Positions 42,361 to 50,907 of a DNA stretch of 64,000 nt are shown piece after piece. The notes beneath the pieces are model-generated. The model made no database searches. It was not told where the DNA came from and saw only the letters and a list, made by a program, of their open reading frames with translations. The position numbers and the translations under genes were made by a program. The stretch spans positions 6,995 through 70,994 of the forward strand of contig JAEWRY010000004.1 of NCBI GenBank assembly GCA_023459875.1, read 5' to 3'. The stretch is from Bacillota bacterium (GTDB lineage: Bacteria; Bacillota; Clostridia; Oscillospirales; Oscillospiraceae). Numbering within the stretch: the first letter of the stretch is position 1; each line of letters begins with the position of its first letter.

Positions 42361-43038
42361 TTATTTTTTCTTGTGAGTCAGGCGGCGCACGGCGGCCCAC
42401 TGGAGCTTGATGGTCTGGCGCGCGCGGGCAATGGCGAGGCTGTCGGGCGGAACGTCGTCGGTCACCGTGGAGCCTGCTGCGATATAGGCGCCCGCGCCCA
42501 CATGGACCGGGGCGATGAGGTTGGTATTGCAGCCCACGAAGACCCCGTCATCCACCACAGTGCGAAATTTAGCGGCCCCGTCATAGTTTACCGTGACGGT
42601 GCCGCAGCCTAAGTTTACATTTTTTCCTATGTCGGAATCCCCCACATAGGTGAGGTGAGAGATTTTCGTACTGTCCCCGATGGTGGAGTTTTTCACCTCC
42701 ACAAAATCGCCTACCTTGGTGTCCGCGCCTATGTGACTGTCGGGGCGGAGGTAGGCGAACGGACCGAGCTTGGCGTTGACGCCGATGGTGCTTTCGTTGC
42801 ACTGGGAGGCGTTCACCACCGCGCCGTCTTCCACAACGCAGTCGCGGATCATGGAGTTGGGGCCGATCTCGCAGTTTTTTCCGATGACGGTCTTCCCCCG
42901 CAGGATTGTGCCGGGGAGAATCACGGTTCCCGCGCCGACAACGACAGTTGCCTCCGCATAGACCGAGGAAGGATCAGGCATAATGACCCCTCCCGCGGCA
43001 AAACGTGCTCTGGATTCTTCCAGTTCCAAACTGTTCAT
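42361..43038 (-). CDS. GlmU-like acetyltransferase domain protein, uridyltransferase half absent
   Basis: A 225-residue protein matching only the C-terminal left-handed beta-helix of GlmU, which acetylates glucosamine-1-phosphate. Repeats of hexapeptide units cover about residues 20-200, with NASQCNESTIGVNAKLGPFAYLRP, IGDSTKISHLTYVGD, the GlmU signature GCGTVTVNYDG and FVGCNTNLIAPV. The usual 230-residue pyrophosphorylase domain is missing; upstream DNA (43039-43275) is AT-rich and noncoding in this frame, so this is not a sequencing truncation within a visible remnant. The ATG at 43038 lies 12 nt after AAGGAGG. It sits exactly where glmU precedes prs. Confidence 0.88.
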   Translation of the reverse strand: MNSLELEESRARFAAGGVIMPDPSSVYAEATVVVGAGTVILPGTILRGKTVIGKNCEIGPNSMIRDCVVEDGAVVNASQCNESTIGVNAKLGPFAYLRPDSHIGADTKVGDFVEVKNSTIGDSTKISHLTYVGDSDIGKNVNLGCGTVTVNYDGAAKFRTVVDDGVFVGCNTNLIAPVHVGAGAYIAAGSTVTDDVPPDSLAIARARQTIKLQWAAVRRLTHKKK

Positions 43039-43164
43039 ATAATATAAGCGCCTCCTTCGGCGGGTGATGCGGCGGCCATAAGGCTGCGCCTGAGCTGTTA
43101 ATTTTTTAACGTTCAAAGTTCTGCAAAAAGTCCATTCTATCTTCAACATAATATTCTATAAAAT

Positions 43165-43192
43165 ATTATATCAAAATATTTAAGTTTTTGAA
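43165..43192 (-). promoter_or_regulatory. Probable sigma-A promoter of the GlmU-like gene
   Basis: Minus-strand -35 TTCAAA (43187-43192), 16-bp spacer, -10 TATAAT (43165-43170), leaving a 120-nt leader without recognised structure. Confidence 0.55.
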
Positions 43193-43275
43193 CCCATTAA
43201 TGCAAAAAACATGAATAAAAAAATGCGTAAAACACGTTCCTTACCGTGCGGATTTAACAGAACGGATGCACTATT

Positions 43276-43518
43276 TTACAGAAGTTCCCGGTACATAGCC
43301 GGAGCGTCGGCTTTTCCCACATTGTCGGCGACCTCGGCCACTTCCACTTTAACCGTGCGCTCGCCAAAGCGAAGTTCCAGAATATCGCCGGCTTTTACGT
43401 TATAGGAGGCCTTTACCGTGTGCCCGTTCGCAGCGACCCGTCCGTTGTCGCAGGCCTCGCTTGCCACAGTGCGTCTCTTGATGAGACGGGAGACCTTAAG
43501 CCATTTATCCAGCCGCAT
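43276..43518 (-). CDS. rqcP: S4-domain RNA-binding protein RqcP (YabO/Hsp15-like)
   Basis: An 80-residue S4 protein. RqcP assists RqcH in C-terminal alanine tailing on obstructed 50S subunits. It starts MRLDKWLKVSRLIKRRTVA, followed by ACDNGRVAANGHTVKASYNVKAGD, the S4 RNA-binding core. GAGGG lies 11 nt upstream of the ATG. In B. subtilis yabO follows mazG; here it lies 14 kb away from mazG, beside lepB. Confidence 0.88.
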   Translation of the reverse strand: MRLDKWLKVSRLIKRRTVASEACDNGRVAANGHTVKASYNVKAGDILELRFGERTVKVEVAEVADNVGKADAPAMYRELL

Positions 43519-43604
43519 GACGCAAAACCCTCATTTCTAACAAGGAGAATGGGAGAGAACAAACAAGAATCCGCTGGGTATTCTGAATGCTGATGAGATC
43601 ATAA

Positions 43605-44189
43605 TTACTCGATACCGCCAAAATCTCCGATGGGCAGGAGAATAAAAAGCGCGTGTCCAAGGACGTACCGTGTATCCACAGTGCCAAGGCGGAAATCACG
43701 GCTGTCGGAGGAATGATTGCGGTTGTCCCCCATCACATAGATGGAGCCTTCCGGCACCGTCACCTCCAGATTGGTCTTGAATGGGTCTCCGGTGTCGTAC
43801 ATGGGTTCTCCCAGGTAGGGTTCATCCAGCGGCACACCGTCCACGTAGACCTTTCCCGCATCCTGGTCGACCTTAACGGTCTGCCCGCCCACGGCGATCA
43901 CCCGCTTCACGATGGGCTGGGTAACCGAGGCGAACTCTTTGGTCAGCACCACGATATCCCCCTGCTTCGGCGTATAGCCGACACTGCGCAGAAGGATAAG
44001 GTCGCGGTCGTGAAGGGTGGGGAGCATGGAACTGCCGTCCACTCCGATGATGCGGCCGACCAGCGTAAAAATAAGGATCAGACTGACTAAGGCCATGACC
44101 AGGGCCTGAAGCCAGAAATAGATGCTTACCTTGACAGACTCGCTTCCGGAGAGATTTTCTTCCGTCTCATTGATCGTTTCCTTTGACAT
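43605..44189 (-). CDS. lepB: Signal peptidase I
   Basis: Membrane protease that removes signal peptides from exported proteins. It has 194 residues: a short cytoplasmic tail, one membrane helix (about 27-50), then box B GSSMLPTL with the catalytic serine, box D VKRVIAVGGQ with the lysine, and box E GDNRNHSSDSRD. A single N-terminal helix is the Gram-positive (Sip) form. Confidence 0.95.
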   Translation of the reverse strand: MSKETINETEENLSGSESVKVSIYFWLQALVMALVSLILIFTLVGRIIGVDGSSMLPTLHDRDLILLRSVGYTPKQGDIVVLTKEFASVTQPIVKRVIAVGGQTVKVDQDAGKVYVDGVPLDEPYLGEPMYDTGDPFKTNLEVTVPEGSIYVMGDNRNHSSDSRDFRLGTVDTRYVLGHALFILLPIGDFGGIE

Positions 44190-44312
44190 TAGCGTATCGG
44201 CTCCTCTCGCGTGAAGCAGTGGTATGCATTATGATAGCCATTTTGCGGCTTTTCCAACACAAACCCGGCATGGCGGTGTGATTGATTCATAGCCTGCTTG
44301 CCGGGCAGGCAT

Positions 44313-44341
44313 ATTATAGTCTTTTTTTAATGGGTTTGCAA
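44313..44341 (-). promoter_or_regulatory. Sigma-A promoter of lepB inside the end of the yhaN-like gene
   Basis: Minus-strand -35 TTGCAA (44336-44341), 17-bp spacer, -10 TATAAT (44313-44318). It overlaps the stop of the upstream ATPase gene (44327). A second weaker candidate lies nearer the start (TTGGAA, 18 bp, CATAAT). A GCCTGC/GCAGGC hairpin (44292-44310) lies in the leader. Confidence 0.75.
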
Positions 44342-46591
44342 GTCAATCAGCGTGACGCCGGGCATTTGGGCAAGGTAAGTTCCCTCCCGCCTGTGGCAGG
44401 TAAAGAGCAGAATCTGACGTTCTTTTCCGAGCTCCCGCAGGCAATCCAGCGCCAGGCCCATGCGGACGTCGTCAAAGGCGGTAAGCGCGTCGTCCAGGAC
44501 CAGAGGCGCGGGGTCTTCCCGGGGCAGCGCCAGCTCGCACACCGCCAGGCGGACCGCCAGGTAAAGCTGATCTATGGTTCCCTGGGAGAGCAGCACGGCT
44601 TTACGGGGGAAGGCACCTGCTGCCTCGGTGGCGGAGGCTGAGAAATCCCGGGCGAGCGCAAGGCTGCCGTAGGCGCCGCCGGTGAGGCTGCGCATGAGCT
44701 CTCCCGCACGCCTGCCCAGCGCGGGGGAAAACCGCGCGGAAAGAGCTTCGTTGGCTTCACAGAGGACTTCCGAGGCGATTTCCAGGGCACGGTACTCCTG
44801 CTGGCGGGCGAAAATCTGGACTTTCAGTTCTTCCCGCCGTGCCTCCAGGGCTGCCGGATCGCCAAGGGTATTCATCTCACCTTTGGCCATGGCGAGTACC
44901 GAACGCAGACGGGTAAGCTCACGCACCGCCGCCTCCAGCGCCAGGTCCGTTTCCCGGGGGGAACGGGCGGGCGGATTCAGTGCTCCCTGTGAAGGCGAAG
45001 GCCGTCCCCCGGCCCGGGCCACGGCGGCAAGCATCCCCTCGGCCCCTTCCCGGCGGACGGAAGCGGCAGAATATTCTTCCTGCAGCTTAAGCGCCCGGGA
45101 AAGCGCGGCGGAGATGCCGTAAGTGTCGGTTACCTCCGGAGCGAAGGCGCGCACAAAGAAGAACAGGCTTTCCTCCAGCGCTCCGCTCTGTTGGATCAGG
45201 TCGGCGAGAGAAAGAGAGAGGGCTTCGGTCTTCCGTTCTTCCTGTGCCGCCAGTTCATATTTTTCTCGGTAAACTGCGGCAGCAAGCAAGAGCTCGTCGG
45301 CTTTCTGGGCCCCGTAGCCGGACAGAATAGCGGACCCGGCCGCCCGGCGTTTCCGCCGCGAGACGTTTTCCAGAAGAAAGAAAATGAGTCCCGCCGTGAT
45401 GAATAGGGCGGAAATTAGAGGAGCCGCCCAATTGGGAAGGCCGGTGGCGCGAAGAGCGCCGGAGACTGCCAAAAAAGCCGCAAGAGCGCCGAGGATCAGA
45501 GAGAGTCCGCCGAGGAGGGAGGCTGTACGGCGGGGCCGTTCAAGCTCTTTCATATGGGAGATATCTTCGCTGACTTTGCGGTCCGCCCCGTTGGGGTCCA
45601 GACCCGGGAAACGCGGGTCGCCCGCCTCTTCCCTGGCCGTTTTCAGGGCGCGATTCGCGTCGGAAAGGCGGCTCTCGGCAGTGTCCGCGCTGTTTCTGAG
45701 ATTGAGGAGAAGCGCCAGCTGTCCCTGAGCCTCCCGGAGCTTTTCCCGTTCGGGCAGAGCGCCAAAGCGGGAGAGGCGTTCGCGAAGAGAAGATTCCTCC
45801 AGACGGGCTTTCTCCAGTTCTGCCAGGGCGTCGTTATACTGCTGATCGAGCGCCGCCTGGGCGATGCGGCGGTGAAGCTCGCTTTCCGCCTCCAGCTCTT
45901 TGCGCTGCGTGTCCAGCGCTGAAATCTCCACAAGGGCGCCGTCATGGCGGCGCCGGGCGTCTTCCAGCCGGTCAAGTATGTCCTCAACGCAGGCCTTTTC
46001 TTCCTCCAGACGGGGGATCAGCCCTTTGCTTTTATTAACCTTGCGGCGGTTGCGCCAGTCCCGGAGCGCGGACTCGGCCTCGGTGTAAGAAATGGTCTCT
46101 TCTCCCGTGGAGACGAGAGCGGTAATGCGCCGTTCCAATTCCTCTGAGCCGCTGAAGAGAAGCGCTCCCTGTCCCACAAAGGCGGAGCGCTCATAAACTC
46201 CGCGGCCAACACCGAGAAGAAGTTCTCCCGCGTTCTCACCGTTCAGTTCCCCAACGGAGGTGCCGGTTTCGGCATACGCCGCCTCAAAGCCGCCGAAGGG
46301 AACGCTCCCCTTGGAAAAGCGGTGCAGGGTAATCTCCCGTCCGCGCCAGTGAAGTTCGGCGGTACCCTCCATAGGCGCGCCCGACCAGGGGGCGTAGCGG
46401 TTTTTATCGGCGATCAAAGTTCCCTTGTCCCGCTCCCGGGTGGAGATGCCGTAGAACATGGCCCGAAGAAAGGCGCACCAGGTGGATTTACCTCCCTCGT
46501 TGGGAGCGTAGATGATGTTGAGCCCCGACCCAAGGGCTAATGTTTCTTTACTGAGCTTGCCGAAGGAGGCGGTCAGTTTATGTATCCTCAT
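44327..46591 (-). CDS. YhaN-like SMC/Rad50-type ATPase
   Basis: A 754-residue ATPase resembling B. subtilis YhaN. The N-terminal Walker A is IIYAPNEGGKSTWCAFLRAM, with GISTRERDKGT after it. Long coiled coils flank a central pair of membrane helices (about residues 370-425, LLGGLSLILGALAAF and APLISALFITAGLIFF), a YhaN-type feature. The C-terminus has LSQGTIDQLYLAVRLAVCE as signature and PLVLDDALTAFDD as Walker B. The ATG at 46591 overlaps the nuclease-like gene stop as ATGA. With that partner it likely forms an SbcCD/Rad50-Mre11-like, membrane-bound complex. Confidence 0.85.
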   Translation of the reverse strand: MRIHKLTASFGKLSKETLALGSGLNIIYAPNEGGKSTWCAFLRAMFYGISTRERDKGTLIADKNRYAPWSGAPMEGTAELHWRGREITLHRFSKGSVPFGGFEAAYAETGTSVGELNGENAGELLLGVGRGVYERSAFVGQGALLFSGSEELERRITALVSTGEETISYTEAESALRDWRNRRKVNKSKGLIPRLEEEKACVEDILDRLEDARRRHDGALVEISALDTQRKELEAESELHRRIAQAALDQQYNDALAELEKARLEESSLRERLSRFGALPEREKLREAQGQLALLLNLRNSADTAESRLSDANRALKTAREEAGDPRFPGLDPNGADRKVSEDISHMKELERPRRTASLLGGLSLILGALAAFLAVSGALRATGLPNWAAPLISALFITAGLIFFLLENVSRRKRRAAGSAILSGYGAQKADELLLAAAVYREKYELAAQEERKTEALSLSLADLIQQSGALEESLFFFVRAFAPEVTDTYGISAALSRALKLQEEYSAASVRREGAEGMLAAVARAGGRPSPSQGALNPPARSPRETDLALEAAVRELTRLRSVLAMAKGEMNTLGDPAALEARREELKVQIFARQQEYRALEIASEVLCEANEALSARFSPALGRRAGELMRSLTGGAYGSLALARDFSASATEAAGAFPRKAVLLSQGTIDQLYLAVRLAVCELALPREDPAPLVLDDALTAFDDVRMGLALDCLRELGKERQILLFTCHRREGTYLAQMPGVTLIDLQTH

Positions 46592-47685
46592 GGATGGATA
46601 TCCTCCCCTCGCTCCAGCGCCGCCAGCCCGAAGCGAACGGCGTCTTCCAGCACGGCGCGTTCCTTTTCCTCTCCGCAGGAAGCAAGCCTTCTGCGCATGC
46701 CCTGCAGAAAAAGGCCGGCAAGAGTGTCTTCCTCCGTCCGGTCCCAAAGGTCCCTGCGGACACGGGTTTCGTCCCGGAGTGCGACACTGTAATAGAGAGG
46801 AGAGGCCATTGCCTCCAGAGGGGCGAGGTTCAGGCCCTCCGGACCGCTTTCTCCCGTGAGAAGAATACGGCAGATATCCCCGACCGGAGCGGCGGGCAGA
46901 GCTGATTTGAGCGCATCTTCCGGGTTTCCGCCCACATCTACTGTTTTTATTTCATACCGGCGCTTGCACAGGGGGACAAAGCGCAGATCCATGCTTTGAC
47001 GGGAGACGGTGCCGCACAGCACGCCCTTTTCCCCCGTCTCGTCAAACCCCCTGCCCTCGGGACAGCCCGGGTAAGCCCAGGGGACGCTGAGCGCGCGCTG
47101 TAGGCCGGAAGCCATGTGGATATGGCCCAGGGCGGCGTAGTGGGCGCCGGTGGCGGCGAGACCGGCAGGATCGATGGGTGCGTAGCGCCCCGTCCTATTT
47201 CCCACGTCACCGTGAACGCAGAGAAGATGAATATTGCCGTCGTCGGGGACGGAAAAACCGGCCAGGGGGTCGTCGTCCCGGATTTTGGAGGTGAAGGCGC
47301 AGCCGTGCACCACGGCGGAAAGCCCGGGCAGTGACACCGACTCCATGTTCGGCGCGGTAAAGATATGTACGTTCTCCGGCCAGCGGAAGGTGACATAGGG
47401 GGAGCGGGCGGCGTAGGGGTCATGGTTGCCCGGAGAAATAAACACGGGAACATTGAGACTGCCCAGCGCCCTTGCCAGGGCCTGGGCGGTTTCGTAGTAG
47501 ACCCGCTCCCCGTCAAACAAATCGCCAGGGAGGAGAACCAAATCGCATTTTTCCTCCGCTGCGAGACCGATAAGACGGGAGAGAAGCTCCCGTTGCTCGC
47601 TCCGCCGCTCTGCCGCCTTGTCGGGAGGCAGAGCGCGGAAGGGAGTATCCAGATGAAAATCGGCGGCATGAATGAATTTGATCAC
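46588..47685 (-). CDS. YhaO-like metallophosphoesterase (SbcD/Mre11 type)
   Basis: A 365-residue calcineurin-like phosphoesterase, likely DNA-processing partner of the ATPase that follows. Metal-site motifs are IHAADFHLDTPF, LPGDLFDGE, SPGNHDPY, VHGDVG and ALGHIH. The start is a GTG at 47685, 8 nt after AGGAGG; the open frame extends upstream without a ribosome site. It follows ymdB by 11 bp and overlaps the ATPase by 4 bp. Confidence 0.88.
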   Translation of the reverse strand: MIKFIHAADFHLDTPFRALPPDKAAERRSEQRELLSRLIGLAAEEKCDLVLLPGDLFDGERVYYETAQALARALGSLNVPVFISPGNHDPYAARSPYVTFRWPENVHIFTAPNMESVSLPGLSAVVHGCAFTSKIRDDDPLAGFSVPDDGNIHLLCVHGDVGNRTGRYAPIDPAGLAATGAHYAALGHIHMASGLQRALSVPWAYPGCPEGRGFDETGEKGVLCGTVSRQSMDLRFVPLCKRRYEIKTVDVGGNPEDALKSALPAAPVGDICRILLTGESGPEGLNLAPLEAMASPLYYSVALRDETRVRRDLWDRTEEDTLAGLFLQGMRRRLASCGEEKERAVLEDAVRFGLAALERGEDIHP

Positions 47686-47696
47686 GAAACGTCCTC

Positions 47697-48479
47697 CTAC
47701 TCGCGGATGTCCAGCCGCTCCGCGGAAATGCACTTTTTCGTTTCCGTATCGATGGAAAAGATGACGCTCTCCAGCTTGCAGGGGCCTTCCGCCGCCTCAT
47801 ACCGGCTGGGCAGGCCGCCCAGAAACAGATTGACCGACTGCTGGGGCCGGATGCCCAGAACCGAGAGGGCGGGGCCCGTCATACCCAGGTCTGAGACAAA
47901 TCCGGTGCCCTGAGGAAGCACCTGGCAGTCCGCGGTGGGGACGTGAGTGTGGGTCCCCCACAGGGCGGATACCCGCCCGTCCAGATACCAGGCCAGAGCT
48001 CCCTTTTCGCTGGTGGCCTCGGCGTGGAAATCCACCAGGATCAGATCGGCTCCGGCATTCTGGAGCAGCCGGTCGGCGGTGAAAAAGGGCGACTCTAGGT
48101 TGCAGTCCAGTTCCAGCCGGCCCATCAGGCTGAGAACGCCCACGCGCAGTCCCCTGGGGCCGTCATATACGCCGAAGCCTCTGCCCGGCACGGGAGAGGC
48201 GTAGTTGGCGGGGCGCAGGATGTAGGGGTTGGAGTCCAGATAATCGGCAATCTGAATGCGGTTCCAGGTGTGATTGCCCAGAGTGATTACGTCCGCCCCC
48301 GCGTCGAAGATGGCATCCGCCTGACGGGGGAGAATGCCGACGCCCGAAGCGTTTTCACCGTTCACCACCGTGAATTGAATATCTTTAAGGCGCTTGAGCT
48401 GCCGCAGATGGCGGCTCAAATAATCGATACCCGACTCGGCGCAGATATCGCCCACGGCGAGAACCTGGATGACTGGCAT
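47697..48479 (-). CDS. ymdB: YmdB-family metallophosphoesterase
   Basis: A 260-residue dimetal phosphodiesterase of the YmdB family (TIGR00282). The B. subtilis enzyme hydrolyses cyclic nucleotides and affects biofilm and sporulation programmes. Conserved blocks are AVGDICAESG, VNGENASGVGI, LGNHTWN, LVDFHAEATSEK, and WGTHTHVPTADCQVLPQGT then FVSDLGMTGP. First gene of a three-gene phosphoesterase/ATPase operon, with a good promoter. Confidence 0.92.
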   Translation of the reverse strand: MPVIQVLAVGDICAESGIDYLSRHLRQLKRLKDIQFTVVNGENASGVGILPRQADAIFDAGADVITLGNHTWNRIQIADYLDSNPYILRPANYASPVPGRGFGVYDGPRGLRVGVLSLMGRLELDCNLESPFFTADRLLQNAGADLILVDFHAEATSEKGALAWYLDGRVSALWGTHTHVPTADCQVLPQGTGFVSDLGMTGPALSVLGIRPQQSVNLFLGGLPSRYEAAEGPCKLESVIFSIDTETKKCISAERLDIRE

Positions 48480-48505
48480 GGGAATTCCCCCTTTTCATGG
48501 ACCTT

Positions 48506-48534
48506 ATTATATCTGATTTACGGGAAAAATACAA
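48506..48534 (-). promoter_or_regulatory. Sigma-A promoter of the ymdB operon
   Basis: Minus-strand -35 TTGTAT (48529-48534), 17-bp spacer, -10 TATAAT (48506-48511). Confidence 0.8.
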
Positions 48535-48573
48535 AATCCGTTGCCGGTTTGTGATTCCCGTAGAATCGGGTTC

Positions 48574-48777
48574 TTACGGTTTCCTGTTGAGCTTTTTCAT
48601 TTCGCCCTTCTCGTCCACGACCCGGATGTTGTCCATGTGCGCCTCAAGGCTCTGACGAATCGCGGCACGGTATTCGCACCGGAGGGTTTCCCGCTCGGCG
48701 GTTTCCGCAGCCGTCAGATCCCTGGTTTTTGAAAGGCGTGTTAATTCACTGATTCGGTCGATTCTTTTTTGATCCAT
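48574..48777 (-). CDS. DUF896 (YnzC-like) small protein
   Basis: A 67-residue DUF896-family protein, two-helix fold, function unknown. Core ELTRLSKTRDLTAAETAERE and LRCEYRAAIRQSLEAHMDNI match the family; it ends in KKLNRKP. The ATG at 48777 is chosen because upstream in-frame residues overlap the ABC gene end and are not family-like; the ribosome site (GGTGA) is weak. It is 41 bp after the ABC exporter gene and probably on its transcript. Confidence 0.87.
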   Translation of the reverse strand: MDQKRIDRISELTRLSKTRDLTAAETAERETLRCEYRAAIRQSLEAHMDNIRVVDEKGEMKKLNRKP

Positions 48778-48818
48778 AGTTTTTTCACCGTCCTTAGCAT
48801 CCGGTGCGGACGATATAT

Positions 48819-50564
48819 TCATCCGCCGCTTTTCATAGTTTGCGCGCAATAGAGCGCGGCGTACTTCCCGTTTTTGGCCAGGAGCTCCTCGTGCGTCCCC
48901 TCCTCCGCGATCCCCGCCCCGTCGATGACGATGATGCGGTTTGCCGAGCGGATGGTGGAGAGCCGGTGGGCGATGATGAGCGTGGTGCGCCCGCAGGAGA
49001 GCTCGTCGAGGGACGCCTGGATCTGGACCTCGGTCACCGAGTCCAGCGCCGAGGTAGCTTCGTCAAGAATGAGGATGGGGGGATTTTTCAGGAAGATGCG
49101 CGCGATGGCCACCCGCTGCTTCTGGCCGCCCGAGAGCATGATCCCCCGCTCTCCCACATAGGTTTCGAACCCGTCGGGCATTTCCATAATATCGTCATAG
49201 AGCTCCGCCTTCCGGGCGGCGTCGGCGATTTCCTCAAAGCTAGCCCCCGGCCTGCCGTAGCCAATGTTGTCGCAGATGGTCCCGGCGAAGAGGAAGCTGT
49301 CCTGCTGCACGACGCCGATGCTTTCCCGAAGTGACCGCTGGGTGAGGCGGCGAACGTCGCGGCCGTCTACCAGGATGCTTCCCTCCGACACATCGTAAAA
49401 CCGGGGGATGAGCTGGCAGAGGGTGGATTTTCCGCCCCCGGATGGCCCCACCACCGCCACAGTCTCGCCCGGAGTGATATGAAGCGTCACGTGCTCCAGA
49501 ACATCCTCCCCGTCGGGCGAGTACCGGAAGGAAACGTCTTCAATATCGATTTTACCCTTCGCGGGAGGCAGAACATTCGCGTCCGGTAAGTCCTCCACCT
49601 CCGGGCACACCGCCATGAGCTCTGCGAACCGGTTGAACCCGGCCATGCCCTGCATGAAAAGCTCGGTGAAATTGGAGAGTTTGCGGATGGGGCCGATAAA
49701 GGTGGTGACATAGAGGGAGAAGGTAATGAGGTCGATATAATTCATTTTTCCCCCCATGATGAGAAGACCGCCGAAGGCGATGACAAGCACGGAGAGAATG
49801 CTCAGGGTAAATTCAAGACCGGAAAAATAAACGGCCAGGCTCTTGTAGTATTCCTTCTTCGCGTCCCGGAATTTATCGTTGGAACGGGCGAATTTTTTTA
49901 TTTCGGCTTCCTCGTTGGTAAAGGCCTTGGTGGTGCGCATACCCGAGATGGAGGATTCCAGCTCGCCGTTGATGCCCGCCATTTTGCGCTTGACCTCCAT
50001 GGAAGAGGCCATCATCCGCTTTCTCTGGAGAACGGTGAAGAGCAGAAAGAGCGGCACCACCGCGAAAATGACGAGCGCCAGCTCCCAGCGGATGGTGAGC
50101 AGAATGACGAACGCGCCGGCGAGGGTAACGACGGAAATGAACAAATCTTCGGGGCCGTGGTGGGCCAGCTCGGTAATTTCGAAAAGGTCGCTGGTGACCC
50201 GGCTCATGAGGTGGCCGGTGCGGTTTTTATCGTAAAAGGAAAAGGAGAGGTCCTGCATGTGGGTGAAGAGGTCTCTTCTGATATCCGCCTCGATACGCAC
50301 CCCCAGCATATGTCCCCAATAGACCACGATATAATTGAGCAGCGACTTTATGATATAGGCGCCCACCAGGATCGCAATGACGGCGAAAAAAGCGCCGAAC
50401 ATCCGGCCGGGCAGCAGGCGTTCCATGGAGAGCTTGGAGACATAGGGGAAGGCCAGATCCACCAGAGAAATACAAAGAGCGCAGAAAAGATCCAGTACAA
50501 AGAGTTTTATATGAGGTTTATAATAGGAGACAAACATGCCAAACGGATGATCTTGTTTCCCCAT
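48819..50564 (-). CDS. ABC exporter, fused permease and ATPase
   Basis: A 581-residue half-transporter. Six membrane helices fill residues 20-310, and the nucleotide-binding domain holds Walker A VVGPSGGGKSTLCQL, signature MLSGGQKQRVAIAR, Walker B PPILILDEATSALDS and an H-loop in LIIAHRLST. It presumably works as a homodimer, since no partner half is adjacent. The ATG at 50564 follows AAGGAGGA; a TTG further up is not used. Substrate unknown (multidrug or lipid A-like MsbA group). Confidence 0.93.
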   Translation of the reverse strand: MGKQDHPFGMFVSYYKPHIKLFVLDLFCALCISLVDLAFPYVSKLSMERLLPGRMFGAFFAVIAILVGAYIIKSLLNYIVVYWGHMLGVRIEADIRRDLFTHMQDLSFSFYDKNRTGHLMSRVTSDLFEITELAHHGPEDLFISVVTLAGAFVILLTIRWELALVIFAVVPLFLLFTVLQRKRMMASSMEVKRKMAGINGELESSISGMRTTKAFTNEEAEIKKFARSNDKFRDAKKEYYKSLAVYFSGLEFTLSILSVLVIAFGGLLIMGGKMNYIDLITFSLYVTTFIGPIRKLSNFTELFMQGMAGFNRFAELMAVCPEVEDLPDANVLPPAKGKIDIEDVSFRYSPDGEDVLEHVTLHITPGETVAVVGPSGGGKSTLCQLIPRFYDVSEGSILVDGRDVRRLTQRSLRESIGVVQQDSFLFAGTICDNIGYGRPGASFEEIADAARKAELYDDIMEMPDGFETYVGERGIMLSGGQKQRVAIARIFLKNPPILILDEATSALDSVTEVQIQASLDELSCGRTTLIIAHRLSTIRSANRIIVIDGAGIAEEGTHEELLAKNGKYAALYCAQTMKSGG

Positions 50565-50595
50565 GGACGCAGCTCCTCCTTCCAAATTCGTTAAA

Positions 50596-50625
50596 AGTAT
50601 ATCTCTTAAGGCGGTGAGTTGTCAA
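50596..50625 (-). promoter_or_regulatory. Sigma-A promoter of the ABC exporter operon
   Basis: Minus-strand -35 TTGACA (50620-50625), 18-bp spacer, -10 TATACT (50596-50601). Confidence 0.8.
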
Positions 50626-50656
50626 CAAAGGCAGGAAACACCAGGGAAGAACGAAT

Positions 50657-50859
50657 GGGGGCTGTCTCAAAATGCGTTTGCATTTTGAGACAGCCCCCTT
50701 CAAACACGGCAAAATGCCTTGTTTGGCCGCTGCTGCGGGTTACTCAACGCAAAAAGGGGGCTCACACCCCCTTTTCACTCTTTTCCCCCGTCTGTTATCG
50801 ACGGCTTTTGCATTCACTTCGTCATTAACATATCCGGCTTCTGTTTTGAGACAGGGCCC
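50657..50859. repeat. MITE-like inverted-repeat element
   Basis: The left end GGGGGCTGTCTCAAAA (50657-50672) recurs inverted as TTTTGAGACAGGGCCC at 50844-50859, so a 203-bp element is bounded by imperfect 16-bp inverted repeats. The left end is itself half of a 19-bp perfect hairpin (50657-50675 with 50680-50698). GGGGCTGTCTCAAAA-type ends are, to my knowledge, common on IS elements and their small derivatives in Firmicutes. No transposase or clear target duplication is visible. It fills most of the 340-bp gap between the ABC exporter and serA. Confidence 0.5.
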
Positions 50860-50907
50860 GGTTGTTTGCTCTTAGTATTCCCTTGTGGTTCCAGAGGGCT
50901 TCCCGTT

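Noticed and set aside
40573..42612. 679-residue plus-strand open frame opposite pth, prs and the GlmU-like gene
   Set aside because: It crosses three well-supported genes and their terminator, so it is a GC-driven shadow.
50619..50875. Short open frames (67-69 residues) in the gap before serA
   Set aside because: They run through the inverted-repeat element and have no ribosome site or protein-like composition.
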